64,000 nt of DNA from Winogradskyella wandonensis (lineage in GTDB: Bacteria > Bacteroidota > Bacteroidia > Flavobacteriales > Flavobacteriaceae): the NCBI RefSeq assembly GCF_004346845.1, contig NZ_SMGI01000004.1, positions 62,001-126,000 of the forward strand, in the 5' to 3' direction. Both the position numbers and the translations under genes were made by a program. The number at the start of each line of letters is the position of its first letter. Position 1 is the first letter of the stretch. The notes under the pieces are model-generated. The model saw nothing but the letters and a program-made list of their open reading frames with translations. It was not told the DNA's origin and searched no databases. Shown here in pieces: positions 1 through 8,178 of the stretch.

Positions 1-1137
1 TTTTTCTGTTTCGTAAAGCTGATGTAAAATATCGATACATTTTTCGCTTCTAGTTTTGTTAGCGCTCGCTTCTATAAAATAGCTTTCTTCGTTGGTTGTT
101 TCCTTGTCTAAAAGAGAAGCGACATAGAAACTAAGATTATAATTCAATAGTTTTTTAGTAGGGTTTTGCTCAATAGCAGCTAATAAATCAAACACATCTA
201 TAAACGTATTTTCTGGATACAAGTCTGTTTGGTTTAGTGATTGGTTAGCTTTAAAACCAGGAATAAGAAAAGCAAGGGTGTTTTTTAATTCATTTAGAGC
301 TTTATTGGGTTCGTTTAAAAGATATAGTAGTTGCGCCTCTTCAAAACTAAGTTTAGCAAGTTCTCTTTTAGACGTTAATTTATTTTTTAGATGCTTGTTT
401 TTTATTTGGTTGAAATAACTATAAGCCTTTTCATAGTCCTTTTTTTCTTTTGCAAGTTGATAGTTTTGCTCTAAAGATTCAAGATTATCTCCGGTATAAA
501 AAATAATATCATTATCTAACAAAAGAGTATCTTGGTTAGCTTTCATCAAAAGAATACTTCTTTTTTTTATAGAGTGAAGACGTTGCAACTGTGATTTAGA
601 AATACTATCGAATTCTAGAGTTTTGTCAATGATAGATATAACACTTCTATGCTTGTTTAAAGATTGATATAGTCTGGCAAGATTGATGCTCCCAGAAATT
701 TGTTGCGTCTTGTTACCTTGCTGTTTTGCAAGGGAAATGTAATGCTTGGTAATGTTTTCTGCTTTGATATAAGCATTGGTTTTGTGGTATAGAATGCCAA
801 GTGGAATCAAACAATACTCAACAATATCGTAACTATATACTTTGTTTTTTTTGTAGAGTTGGTTTGCCTTTTCATAAGCTGAAATAGCTGGTTTTAGATA
901 ATTATTCTCGCTTAAGTAAAAGGCTTTATTTACAATAAGATTGATGAAGGCAAAATACTCATCTTCTGTCTTCAATTGAGGTTCATATATTTTAATTTCA
1001 GTATTTAAAATTTGTAAGTTTTTGAGATTTGGCTCACTATAAAACTGTTCTGTAGATGCGTAAATACGCTCCTCTAAAGTCTGAGAAAAGCAAAGCGATA
1101 TGCTTAAAACAAATAAAAAGAAGACGTACGTTTTCAT
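1..1137 (-). CDS. TPR alpha-solenoid secreted protein, probable CHAT-domain protein (partial)
   Basis: The reading frame is open from the ATG at 1137 to the left edge, giving 379 visible codons; the C-terminus lies outside the window. It opens with a lipid-free signal peptide (MKTYVFFLFVLSISLCFSQ), so the product is exported. The rest is helical and TPR-like, with repeated A/Y/L patterns such as KAEN, ISGSINLARLYQSL and KAYSYFNQIKNK. This N-terminal arrangement matches my memory of flavobacterial TPR proteins that carry a C-terminal CHAT (caspase-like) peptidase domain, but that domain is not visible, so the CHAT call is inference. The ATG abuts the stop codon of the PKD/barrel gene at 1138, so the two are almost certainly co-transcribed and translationally coupled. 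Confidence 0.7.
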   Translation of the reverse strand, partial: MKTYVFFLFVLSISLCFSQTLEERIYASTEQFYSEPNLKNLQILNTEIKIYEPQLKTEDEYFAFINLIVNKAFYLSENNYLKPAISAYEKANQLYKKNKVYSYDIVEYCLIPLGILYHKTNAYIKAENITKHYISLAKQQGNKTQQISGSINLARLYQSLNKHRSVISIIDKTLEFDSISKSQLQRLHSIKKRSILLMKANQDTLLLDNDIIFYTGDNLESLEQNYQLAKEKKDYEKAYSYFNQIKNKHLKNKLTSKRELAKLSFEEAQLLYLLNEPNKALNELKNTLAFLIPGFKANQSLNQTDLYPENTFIDVFDLLAAIEQNPTKKLLNYNLSFYVASLLDKETTNEESYFIEASANKTRSEKCIDILHQLYETEK

Positions 1138-3099
1138 CTAAAACTTCCAAATACCGTATAACTGAAGGTAATTAAAATTATCCTTGAAGTTTAAGACATA
1201 ACGCGCACCAAAACTTGGGCCAATTCTAGCAAATCCGCCAGTGATTTCCACTAAAAAACCAGTCCTGAGATTAGTAAAGGAATCTGAAAACTCAGAAGAT
1301 GTATTTAAAGTTTCTACAATGGGTGCTTGCGGATTTATACCTTCAAAACGTTCTATAAACAAAGATTCATCTTGTTTTTCACTTAGAGATATCATAGTGT
1401 TAAGACCAGCGCCTAAGCCTATGTAGTTATTAATATTATATCTCACCAAAATAGGAATTTCCCAATCGATATTCTGAAAACTAGACGAAGCCGTTGTACG
1501 CTGTAACTGCTCAAAACCTTGGGCGCCTCCTATAATCTCTTCAGTAACTGTAGTCTCAGAATCATAATTATGAAAGCTATTTAAAAGCTCTACTTGCCAA
1601 TACCATCTGTAGGATTTGTAAGGAGAAACTGTGGCGCCGATAAAATAGCTCTTAGAGTCTTTTAAATCTGGGAAATAATTGTACCCTGCCTTTGCACCAA
1701 TTGATATACCAGGTAAAAACCGTGTTGTAGAATAATTGGTGATTATAGGTTCGTTTTTATCGAAAATTATGGCAGTTCTACTCTTAGTCTTTTTTTTATG
1801 GAAGTCTTTAGAGAATTTAATTTTATACTTTACAAACCCTTTTGTAGAGTCGTATTCTTTTACATTTTTTTGCTCACTGCCAGGTAAGTAAATATTCTTG
1901 AAAGTGAAAATCGCTTGCTTGTCTGTAAACGTAGTGTCTAGACAACTATACTGAACCTCTTGTTTAGGGCAAATTTTAACCTTAGGGTACATGTCAATGA
2001 CTTCAATGGTTTGCTTATCTAGCATCTCTGGGATGTCTGTTTCTAGGCGTATTTTTCGTGCCGGACCTTCGCCATTATTCTGAAACTTAATTTTGTATTT
2101 CAAAGTTTTAAAACGGACTAATCTATAGTTTAAAAATGTACCATTACTCGACATTTTGTTAGGATCATGAGACGTCACTATTTCCATTTCCATCTCTTTT
2201 ACAGTATGATTACTATAGTTAGAATCTGGTACATACACGCCACGAACAGAAATAATAGCGCTAGTGTCTTTAAGCATTTCTGGAGTGGTTTTTAGAGTAA
2301 AAAAAACATTACGCTCCTCTTTAGGCTCCATGTTTTTAAACTCTAATACTTTAGAGTTTTTGTAGTAGTCATTGGATTCTTTTAGAGTTTTTGGTAAATC
2401 AGTTTTTTTAGTAGAATCTTGCTGCTTTTGGAAGTAGGTTACAGAAGTATTCTCTGTTGAAGCTAATAAGGTGCCTTCAAAATCGTCTTTTGGATGATTG
2501 TAAACAACGTCATTATTAATAAAATCTTTTTCGCCATGATAGGTCCGAGTGTCTATCAATTCAAAATTATCTGCGGCATATTTTTGTTCATTATAAAACA
2601 GATAAAGTCTTCCGTCTGATAGATAATCGTTTTCATTTTTATAACTCATTATTAAGACCATGTCTTGGTCTGGTACTGGTTCTCTATTGCGTTGTAGAGT
2701 AAAGTCTTCGGTCATTGATGCTTGCGCTTTAAAATCGTCATCAGCCTTAGAAACATTAATCTTTTTTGGTCTAGTTACAGGTGGTTTCCCGGTATCGTAA
2801 TTATTTGTAACCCATAGCTTAACTTCATAGTCACCTTTGTCTTTGTAGATATGCTTAGGATTTTTTTCTTTACTGTAGTTGCCATCTCCAAACTCCCAGT
2901 AATAGGTATAAAATGCTTTTGGAGCGCCAGCTATTTGCTCTAATGGCGGTGTATCTGCGGTAAAAGATAAACTATCTCCCGCAGTTTTATAATTTATTGA
3001 AGCTACTCTTGGTTTTATAGAATCAGTAGCGGTGTTCTGTTGAGAAAACACCGTTAGAAAGCTTAAAAGAAAGCCAAAGACAAAAGCATTAGTCTTCAT
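1138..3099 (-). CDS. PKD-domain protein with C-terminal outer-membrane beta-barrel
   Basis: This is a 653-residue exported protein. A signal peptide (1-20, ending FSQ) is followed by a PKD domain (about 35-115) with the signature YYWEFGDGN and the repeat-end pattern GDYEVKLWV. The middle section (about 300-460) carries a DPNKM motif typical of the flavobacterial DUF11/DUF7619-like surface domain. The last 180 residues or so have alternating aromatic strands (GISIGAKAGYNYFPDL, YLQLYGIWKF) like a small outer-membrane barrel ending in aromatic F. It probably anchors a surface domain in the outer membrane. It is the first gene of a two-gene unit with the TPR/CHAT-type gene, with no gap between stop and next start. 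A terminator at 3132-3159 separates it from the lipoprotein upstream. The exact function is unknown. Confidence 0.8.
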   Translation of the reverse strand: MKTNAFVFGFLLSFLTVFSQQNTATDSIKPRVASINYKTAGDSLSFTADTPPLEQIAGAPKAFYTYYWEFGDGNYSKEKNPKHIYKDKGDYEVKLWVTNNYDTGKPPVTRPKKINVSKADDDFKAQASMTEDFTLQRNREPVPDQDMVLIMSYKNENDYLSDGRLYLFYNEQKYAADNFELIDTRTYHGEKDFINNDVVYNHPKDDFEGTLLASTENTSVTYFQKQQDSTKKTDLPKTLKESNDYYKNSKVLEFKNMEPKEERNVFFTLKTTPEMLKDTSAIISVRGVYVPDSNYSNHTVKEMEMEIVTSHDPNKMSSNGTFLNYRLVRFKTLKYKIKFQNNGEGPARKIRLETDIPEMLDKQTIEVIDMYPKVKICPKQEVQYSCLDTTFTDKQAIFTFKNIYLPGSEQKNVKEYDSTKGFVKYKIKFSKDFHKKKTKSRTAIIFDKNEPIITNYSTTRFLPGISIGAKAGYNYFPDLKDSKSYFIGATVSPYKSYRWYWQVELLNSFHNYDSETTVTEEIIGGAQGFEQLQRTTASSSFQNIDWEIPILVRYNINNYIGLGAGLNTMISLSEKQDESLFIERFEGINPQAPIVETLNTSSEFSDSFTNLRTGFLVEITGGFARIGPSFGARYVLNFKDNFNYLQLYGIWKF

Positions 3100-3131
3100 G
3101 ATTATATTGAATTGATTGCATTTAAAGATAT

Positions 3132-3159
3132 AAAAAAAGCGGTGACCAAAGTCACCGCT
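3132..3159 (-). terminator. Rho-independent terminator after the 331-aa lipoprotein gene
   Basis: The nine-base arms AGCGGTGAC and GTCACCGCT flank a four-base loop. On the minus strand they are followed by a run of seven T. It lies just after the stop of the lipoprotein gene at 3175. Confidence 0.85.
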
Positions 3160-3174
3160 CTTCCAGATTAAGAA

Positions 3175-4170
3175 TTATGGTAGGGCATTTATGGCGCTCG
3201 TTAATTCAGCATCTGTAGCCGAGATTAAGTCGCCAGCATTAAACATAATCTGGTCATTAGCCGCAATTGTCACTGATTGAATATGATACACCCATCCACC
3301 AGTGTCATTTGGCGCAGCAAAAATAACGTGACATTCTAATCCTATTGGAATTTGTCCGTAATGCTCACTAAATAATCCGTCAACCGGGTCGTAAACATCC
3401 ATATTAGCAAGTCCTGTATCCTCACCGTCATATGAAATATACACGGCGCTATTTGTGTTGTCGTATCCAGCAGGAGGAGCAACCAAGATTGTAGTTTTTG
3501 GTCTTGGGTCGTTATAGAAACGGTCTACATTACTCCATCCAAAGTCATTAAAAAACGCGTAGTACTGACCACCTTCAGAGAAAACTTCGCCACCCATACC
3601 TTGTGGACCACCTTCCATTTCGTCCCAAGTGATATTGTCATTTTCATCTACTCTTCCTGTCCAAAGTTCCATTGCTGGGTCAGTACCTCCAGTAAGGTTA
3701 GATGGTATTTGTAATTCTAACGGACAGTTAGTTACAACTTCGTTTCCGTTTTGAAAAGCTTCAATTAAGAACTCACCACCTGTTAAAAGCATTGCTTTAT
3801 CGCCTCCTGGTAATGTACCTAAAGTTGTTCTATTGGTTTTTAGCATATTGGCTTTGTCAAAAATTTCAATAAGCTCTACATCTATTATGCCTGTTGCAGG
3901 ACTACCATTTACAGTTAAGCAAGCGCCGTTAATACTAACACTTACACCATTTGCTGTTGTTAGTGTTGTAATGCCGTCTTCAACAGTAAGTTGAAAATCT
4001 TGTTTTAAAGCTTCACGAGCGTTTTCCTTTAGATTTTGAAATTCTGCAGCTGAGGCCGGATTACATACTACACCATCGCAGTCGTTATCTCTGTCGTCTG
4101 ATGATTCGCAACTTGTAAATGTGATTGCTGTGATTATTAAGGTTTTGAAAATTGATTTAATAGTCTTCAT
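3175..4170 (-). CDS. Putative lipoprotein of unknown function
   Basis: This 331-residue protein has a lipobox-type signal (TAITFTSCESSDD), so the mature protein probably starts at Cys-21 and is membrane-anchored in the periplasm or outer membrane. A D/S-rich linker with CDGVVCNPA follows. The body is beta-rich, with an early segment containing GVSVSINGACLTVNG. I recognise no catalytic motif. It is the second minus-strand gene of the locus divergent from the ECF sigma gene, and its upstream region carries the same GGGTAACAA-N14-TGATATAA motif as the next gene upstream, so control by that sigma factor is plausible. It ends in its own terminator. Confidence 0.8.
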   Translation of the reverse strand: MKTIKSIFKTLIITAITFTSCESSDDRDNDCDGVVCNPASAAEFQNLKENAREALKQDFQLTVEDGITTLTTANGVSVSINGACLTVNGSPATGIIDVELIEIFDKANMLKTNRTTLGTLPGGDKAMLLTGGEFLIEAFQNGNEVVTNCPLELQIPSNLTGGTDPAMELWTGRVDENDNITWDEMEGGPQGMGGEVFSEGGQYYAFFNDFGWSNVDRFYNDPRPKTTILVAPPAGYDNTNSAVYISYDGEDTGLANMDVYDPVDGLFSEHYGQIPIGLECHVIFAAPNDTGGWVYHIQSVTIAANDQIMFNAGDLISATDAELTSAINALP

Positions 4171-4198
4171 AATTTCTAGTTTTTAATGTTTTACATTT

Positions 4199-4229
4199 TT
4201 ATATCAACAGGGTAATTGTTTTGTTACCC
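4199..4229 (-). promoter_or_regulatory. Candidate ECF-sigma promoter of the lipoprotein gene
   Basis: Read on the minus strand, GGGTAACAA (4229-4221) is followed after 14 bases by TGATATAA (4206-4199), 28 bases before the ATG at 4170. The same two blocks with the same 14-base spacing precede the neighbouring gene. The AAC core and spacing fit an ECF -35/-10 pair. The assignment to the adjacent sigma factor is inference. Confidence 0.5.
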
Positions 4230-4242
4230 TGTTTTTTTGTTT

Positions 4243-4686
4243 TTATTTTCTTTTTCCGCTTGTTATGATTTTATAGCTAATGATTTCTCCTTTAGATACT
4301 AGGTCTATTATTTCTCTTGCTTTACTCTCAGAAGAAGAGAATCCTTTGGCATTACCGTTAGTAGATTTAACTTCCCAGTAGTAAATTCTGTTATCTGTAT
4401 TCTTAGCTTCAGATTTTAACATGTAATAGCTTGTAATCTTTTTTTCTAGGACAGCTTCGTTACGGCTAAAAAGTGCAATCATCTCTTTTGCGTCTTCAAG
4501 GTTAGATGATGTTCCAGAGCTTTTACCTGACATTGTTTTTACAGACCACTCATAAACTTTAGTGATGTGGCTTTCTGTAATTTCTGTTTCAACAATCCCT
4601 GTGGCAGAAGTTGTTTCTAAGGTTGTAGCATTAATATTTAAGACTGATAATACTACTGTACTAATAATTAAAATTGATTGTTTCAT
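4243..4686 (-). CDS. Small secreted protein with a duplicated domain, function unknown
   Basis: This is a 147-residue protein with an N-terminal hydrophobic signal (ILIISTVVLSVLNINA). The mature part is two copies of one roughly 45-residue unit: YEWSVKTMSGKSSGTSS..DAKEMI near 45-95 and YYWEVKSTNGNAKGFSS..KAREII near 102-145. Each has a W-x-VK strand, a G/S-rich turn and a helix. I know no family for it. The gene lies divergent from the ECF sigma gene and its upstream motif resembles that of the lipoprotein gene, so it may be part of the same regulon. No good terminator separates it from the lipoprotein gene. Confidence 0.75.
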   Translation of the reverse strand: MKQSILIISTVVLSVLNINATTLETTSATGIVETEITESHITKVYEWSVKTMSGKSSGTSSNLEDAKEMIALFSRNEAVLEKKITSYYMLKSEAKNTDNRIYYWEVKSTNGNAKGFSSSESKAREIIDLVSKGEIISYKIITSGKRK

Positions 4687-4726
4687 GATTTCTAATTTTT
4701 AATGAATTAATTTTCTTGTTACAACC

Positions 4727-4757
4727 TTATATCAGCATACGCTTAAAATTGTTACCC
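4727..4757 (-). promoter_or_regulatory. Candidate ECF-sigma promoter of the small secreted protein gene
   Basis: On the minus strand, GGGTAACAA (4757-4749), 14 bases, then TGATATAA (4734-4727), 40 bases before the ATG at 4686. It is the second copy of the motif at 4199-4229 and lies inside the divergent spacer shared with the sigma gene. Confidence 0.5.
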
Positions 4758-4802
4758 TATTTGTTTAAAGTTTTTTTAAATTAGTAGAAAATACAAGGGG
4801 TA

Positions 4803-5384
4803 GTGGGCGAAAAAAAAATTCATGAAGATCAGAAATACATCACCGGATTGTTACAAAACAATTCGTTTGTTATACAATCTATCTATGACAAGTATGTGCC
4901 CAAAGTGGTTAACTATATAGAGCAGAATAGCGGGAGTACAGACGAGGCTCAGGACATTGTGCAAGATGTAATTATTACTATATATAATCAGGCAAGTCAA
5001 AAAAAACTAAAGCTTACTTGTCCTTTTGACGCCTATTTTTTTCTACTCTGTAAACGTAAGTGGTTAAACTATCTCAAAAAAAATTACAATAAAGAGGTAA
5101 CAATTAATGAGTCCACGGTATCTATAAGTGACAATGCACAAGAATTAGCCTTTGCAACCGACCTTTTTGGAGAAAAACAAGCTTTATTTTCCGAGATGTT
5201 TAAGCAATTAGGTGATGCTTGTAAGGATTTGCTTAAAGCAACTTTTAAGATAAAATCTATGGAAGAAGTTGCCGAAAGTTTGGGCGTAACGTACGCTTAT
5301 GCCAGAAAGAAAAAATCCTTATGCATTGGTAAATTAACCGACATGGTGCGTAAATCGCCCAAATTTAACCAGCTTAAGTTATAA
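4803..5384 (+). CDS. ECF-type RNA polymerase sigma-70 factor
   Basis: This 193-residue protein has the two ECF domains. Sigma region 2 is near residues 27-65 (YDKYVPKVVNYIEQNSG, then DEAQDIVQDVIITIYNQ) and region 4 near 140-178 (MEEVAESLGVTYAYARKKK, a helix-turn-helix). The start is GTG at 4803, preceded by AAGGGG; no ATG fits the frame better. The stop overlaps the ATG of the next gene by one base (TAATG), the usual coupling of an ECF factor and its membrane regulator. The likely targets are the divergent envelope genes, two of which share an ECF-like motif. The inducing signal is unknown. Confidence 0.9.
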   Translation: MGEKKIHEDQKYITGLLQNNSFVIQSIYDKYVPKVVNYIEQNSGSTDEAQDIVQDVIITIYNQASQKKLKLTCPFDAYFFLLCKRKWLNYLKKNYNKEVTINESTVSISDNAQELAFATDLFGEKQALFSEMFKQLGDACKDLLKATFKIKSMEEVAESLGVTYAYARKKKSLCIGKLTDMVRKSPKFNQLKL

Positions 5385-6130
5385 TGAAAGAAGAAAATTA
5401 CATAGCGTTCGATATCTACTTGTCTCAATCTTTATCTCAAGAAGATCTTTTAGCTTTTGAAGAAAAGTTAAGCACAGACGACGATTTTAAAGAGGCTTTT
5501 GAAACTTACAGAGAATTGTCTGGATTTCTAGAGCATAGTCTAGATGATAATCATGCTTCAAAAGAGTTCGAAAAAAACCTCAAATCGATTTCTCAAAACT
5601 ATTTTAAAAAGGAGAAGAAGCAGACTCAACCAACAAAGACGTCACGAACATTTAGAATAAGTCAATTAGCAATAGCAGCATCGGTAGCTGTATTTTTAGG
5701 ACTGTTTATTTTTAACACCTTCTCAGATGCAGATTACAATGATTATTCAAATCATGATGCAATTAGTTTAACCGTCAGAGGAAATACAAAAGATGTAATT
5801 ACCAAAGCGCAAAAGGCTTTTAATAATAGGGATTTTGAAGCTGCTGAAACCTACTTTACCCAAATTCTTAAAACTGACACTGAAAATATTGAAGTAAAAC
5901 TTTACAAAGCCATTAGCCAAATAGAACAAGACAAATTTAAGGAGGCAGATGAAAGTCTTAATGAAATTGCCAAAGGACAATCAGCTTATAAATATGACGC
6001 CTTATGGTATGCAGCTTTAAGTAAACTAAAGCAAAATGATGACCAAGCATGTATTGGCTTACTTAAAAAAATTCCTGAAGATGCAGAAGCCTACAAAAAA
6101 GCGCAAAAGCTAATTAATAAGTTAGACTAA
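5384..6130 (+). CDS. Single-pass membrane TPR protein, probable anti-sigma factor
   Basis: This 248-residue protein has three parts. A soluble N-terminal acidic helical region (1-85) starts like many Bacteroidota anti-sigma proteins (AFDIYLSQSLSQEDLLAFEEKL). One transmembrane helix follows near 95-112 (LAIAASVAVFLGLFIF). The C-terminus holds at least two TPR-like repeats (VITKAQKAFNNRDFEAAETYF, VKLYKAISQIEQDKFKEADE). The topology suggests a cytoplasmic sigma-binding part and periplasmic TPRs that sense or bind a partner. Translational overlap with the sigma gene supports this. No FecR or ASD domain is evident, so the anti-sigma role is inferred from context. Confidence 0.75.
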   Translation: MKEENYIAFDIYLSQSLSQEDLLAFEEKLSTDDDFKEAFETYRELSGFLEHSLDDNHASKEFEKNLKSISQNYFKKEKKQTQPTKTSRTFRISQLAIAASVAVFLGLFIFNTFSDADYNDYSNHDAISLTVRGNTKDVITKAQKAFNNRDFEAAETYFTQILKTDTENIEVKLYKAISQIEQDKFKEADESLNEIAKGQSAYKYDALWYAALSKLKQNDDQACIGLLKKIPEDAEAYKKAQKLINKLD

Positions 6131-6150
6131 AAGATGCTTATTTTTGCTAC

Positions 6151-6918
6151 ATGGTTATTACAGATACGCACACACATTTATATAGCGAATCCTTTGACGA
6201 AGACAGGCATATTATGATAGCCAGAGCAAAGGATGCCAATATAAAACGCTTTTTTATCCCAGCAATCGATTCTAGCTACACAGAATCTATGTACAAGCTA
6301 GAAGCTGATTTCCCCGACGAGGTGTTTTTAATGATGGGTTTACATCCTACGTCTGTTAAGGAAAACTACAAGGACGAATTAGCACATGTCGAAGCGCAAT
6401 TCAAAAAACGAAGTTTTTATGCCGTTGGAGAAATAGGAATAGATTTGTATTGGGATAAAAGTACCTTACCTATTCAGATAGAAGCTTTTAAACATCAGAT
6501 TAACTTAGCAAAAAAATATAAGCTTCCGATTGTAATACATTGTAGAGAAGCTTTTGATGAAATTTTTCAAGTTTTAGAAGAAGAAAAGAGTGACGATTTA
6601 TTCGGGATATTTCATTGCTTCACAGGAACTATAGAGCAGGCAAAACAAGCCATATCCTATAATATGAAATTAGGCATCGGCGGTGTAGTAACCTTTAAAA
6701 ATGGAAAGATAGACCAGTTTATCAATCAAATAGATTTAAAACACATAGTTTTAGAAACCGACTCGCCTTACTTAGCGCCTAAACCTTACAGAGGAAAACG
6801 AAACGAAAGTTCTTATATAATTAAGGTCGTAGAAAAGCTTTCAGAATTATATGGTATTTCTGAGGAAGAAATAGCCAAAATAACAACAGAAAATTCTAAA
6901 GCCATTTTTGGTATTTAA
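6151..6918 (+). CDS. tatD: TatD family metal-dependent hydrolase
   Basis: This 255-residue TIM-barrel hydrolase has the TatD metal-ligand set: THTHLY at 5-10, AVGEIGIDLYWD near 92-103, VIHCRE near 128-133, FHCFTG near 154-159 and ETDSPYLAPKPYRG near 204-217. Family members act as Mg-dependent 3'-5' DNA/RNA exonucleases or D-aminoacyl-tRNA deacylases in the cytosol; the substrate here cannot be told from sequence. It starts 20 bases after the anti-sigma gene and ends two bases before ansA, so it is co-transcribed with ansA. Confidence 0.93.
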   Translation: MVITDTHTHLYSESFDEDRHIMIARAKDANIKRFFIPAIDSSYTESMYKLEADFPDEVFLMMGLHPTSVKENYKDELAHVEAQFKKRSFYAVGEIGIDLYWDKSTLPIQIEAFKHQINLAKKYKLPIVIHCREAFDEIFQVLEEEKSDDLFGIFHCFTGTIEQAKQAISYNMKLGIGGVVTFKNGKIDQFINQIDLKHIVLETDSPYLAPKPYRGKRNESSYIIKVVEKLSELYGISEEEIAKITTENSKAIFGI

Positions 6919-6920
6919 AT

Positions 6921-7946
6921 ATGAGCAAACCAAACATTCTTTTAATATATACAGGCGGTACCATTGGTATGGTTAAAGACTCTGATACAGGTGCTCTAAA
7001 GGCTTTCGATTTTAATAACCTTCTAAAGCGAATACCAGAGTTACGCTTATTAGATTGTAATATTGAAACGGTTTCTTTTGACACACCAATAGATTCCTCT
7101 AACATGAATACCAAATATTGGTGTGATATTGCCGATATCATTAAGGATAACTATAAGACTTTTGATGGTTTTGTGGTGTTGCATGGTAGTGATACGATGA
7201 GTTATTCTGCATCTGCATTAAGTTTTATGCTAGAAAATTTGGCAAAGCCAGTAATATTTACCGGGTCTCAATTACCAATAGGAGATTTACGAACAGACGC
7301 AAAAGAAAATCTAATCACTTCAATCCAATTAGCATCGCTTCAAAAGCATGGTAATCCCCTTATTAAAGAAGTAGGTTTGTATTTTGAGTATAAATTGTAT
7401 AGAGGAAATCGTACAACAAAAATAAATGCAGAGCATTTTCAAGCATTCACCTCGCCTAACTTTCCTAATCTAGCAGAATCTGGAGTACATCTTAATATAA
7501 ACAAAGACTACTTATTAAAGCCTATTCTTGGGCAAGACTTAAAGGTTAATAAACGCCTAGATACTAATGTAGCGATACTTAAATTATTTCCTGGTATTTC
7601 AAAGCCAATTCTAGAGGCTGTACTAACTAGTAAACTTATTAAAGGATTAGTGCTTGAAACTTATGGGGCCGGAAATGCAACAACAGAGCGCTGGTTTATA
7701 GAATTATTAGATAAAGCAATTAAGAGAGGCATATACATTGTAAACGTAACGCAATGTGCTGGTGGAAGTGTTAGGATGGGGCAATATGAAACAAGCGCAC
7801 ATCTAGAAAAAGTAGGAGTTATATCAGGAAAAGATATTACAACAGAAGCCGCAATTACCAAGTTAATGTATCTCATCGGACAAAATATTAGTCCTTTAAA
7901 TTTTCAATCGATTTTCGAAACAGCTTTACGCGGTGAAATGACATAA
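6921..7946 (+). CDS. ansA: Type I (cytoplasmic) L-asparaginase
   Basis: This 341-residue asparaginase carries both active-site threonine motifs, TGGTIGM at 11-17 and LHGSDTMSYSASAL near 89-102, plus the conserved TDAKEN stretch near 135. There is no signal peptide, so it is the cytoplasmic type that hydrolyses asparagine to aspartate and ammonia. Length is normal for the family. It follows tatD with a two-base gap. Note that asnS lies about 6 kb away on the other strand; no functional coupling is implied. Confidence 0.95.
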   Translation: MSKPNILLIYTGGTIGMVKDSDTGALKAFDFNNLLKRIPELRLLDCNIETVSFDTPIDSSNMNTKYWCDIADIIKDNYKTFDGFVVLHGSDTMSYSASALSFMLENLAKPVIFTGSQLPIGDLRTDAKENLITSIQLASLQKHGNPLIKEVGLYFEYKLYRGNRTTKINAEHFQAFTSPNFPNLAESGVHLNINKDYLLKPILGQDLKVNKRLDTNVAILKLFPGISKPILEAVLTSKLIKGLVLETYGAGNATTERWFIELLDKAIKRGIYIVNVTQCAGGSVRMGQYETSAHLEKVGVISGKDITTEAAITKLMYLIGQNISPLNFQSIFETALRGEMT

Positions 7947-8017
7947 AATTAACGCCTCAAATTTTAGTGTTTGAAGTTTTTTTTGTTATTTGGCGTTCTG
8001 TAATTTTTAAGATTTAC

Positions 8018-8105
8018 AGAGAGGTGGCCGAGTGGTCGAAGGCGCACGCCTGGAAAGTGTGTAAACGCCAAAAGCGTTTCGAGGGTTCGAATCCCTTCCT
8101 CTCTG
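8018..8105 (+). tRNA. tRNA-Ser (GGA anticodon)
   Basis: This is an 88-base class II tRNA. Acceptor arms AGAGAGG (8018-8024) and CCTCTCT (8098-8104) pair, with discriminator G at 8105. The anticodon stem CACGC/GTGTG encloses the loop CTGGAAA, giving anticodon GGA at 8052-8054. A long variable arm (AACGCCAAAAGCGTTT) and the T arm GGGTTCGAATCCC follow. The terminal CCA is not encoded. Confidence 0.97.
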
Positions 8106-8178
8106 CTGTTATTTCTTATATTGTTACATATTTTTTTTATCTTTAACCCTTTAACTAATAAAATTAAGATTCAAGACA

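Noticed and set aside
4207..4229. Hairpin of ACAGGGTAA and TTACCCTGT as a terminator of the small secreted gene
   Set aside because: The T run is on the plus strand, where no gene ends. On the minus strand the stem is followed by TTGATATAA. It fits better as part of the promoter-like motif.
8018..8178. tRNA-Ser as an integration site of a mobile element
   Set aside because: Only the energiser operon follows; there is no integrase, no repeated tRNA 3' end and no change in gene type.
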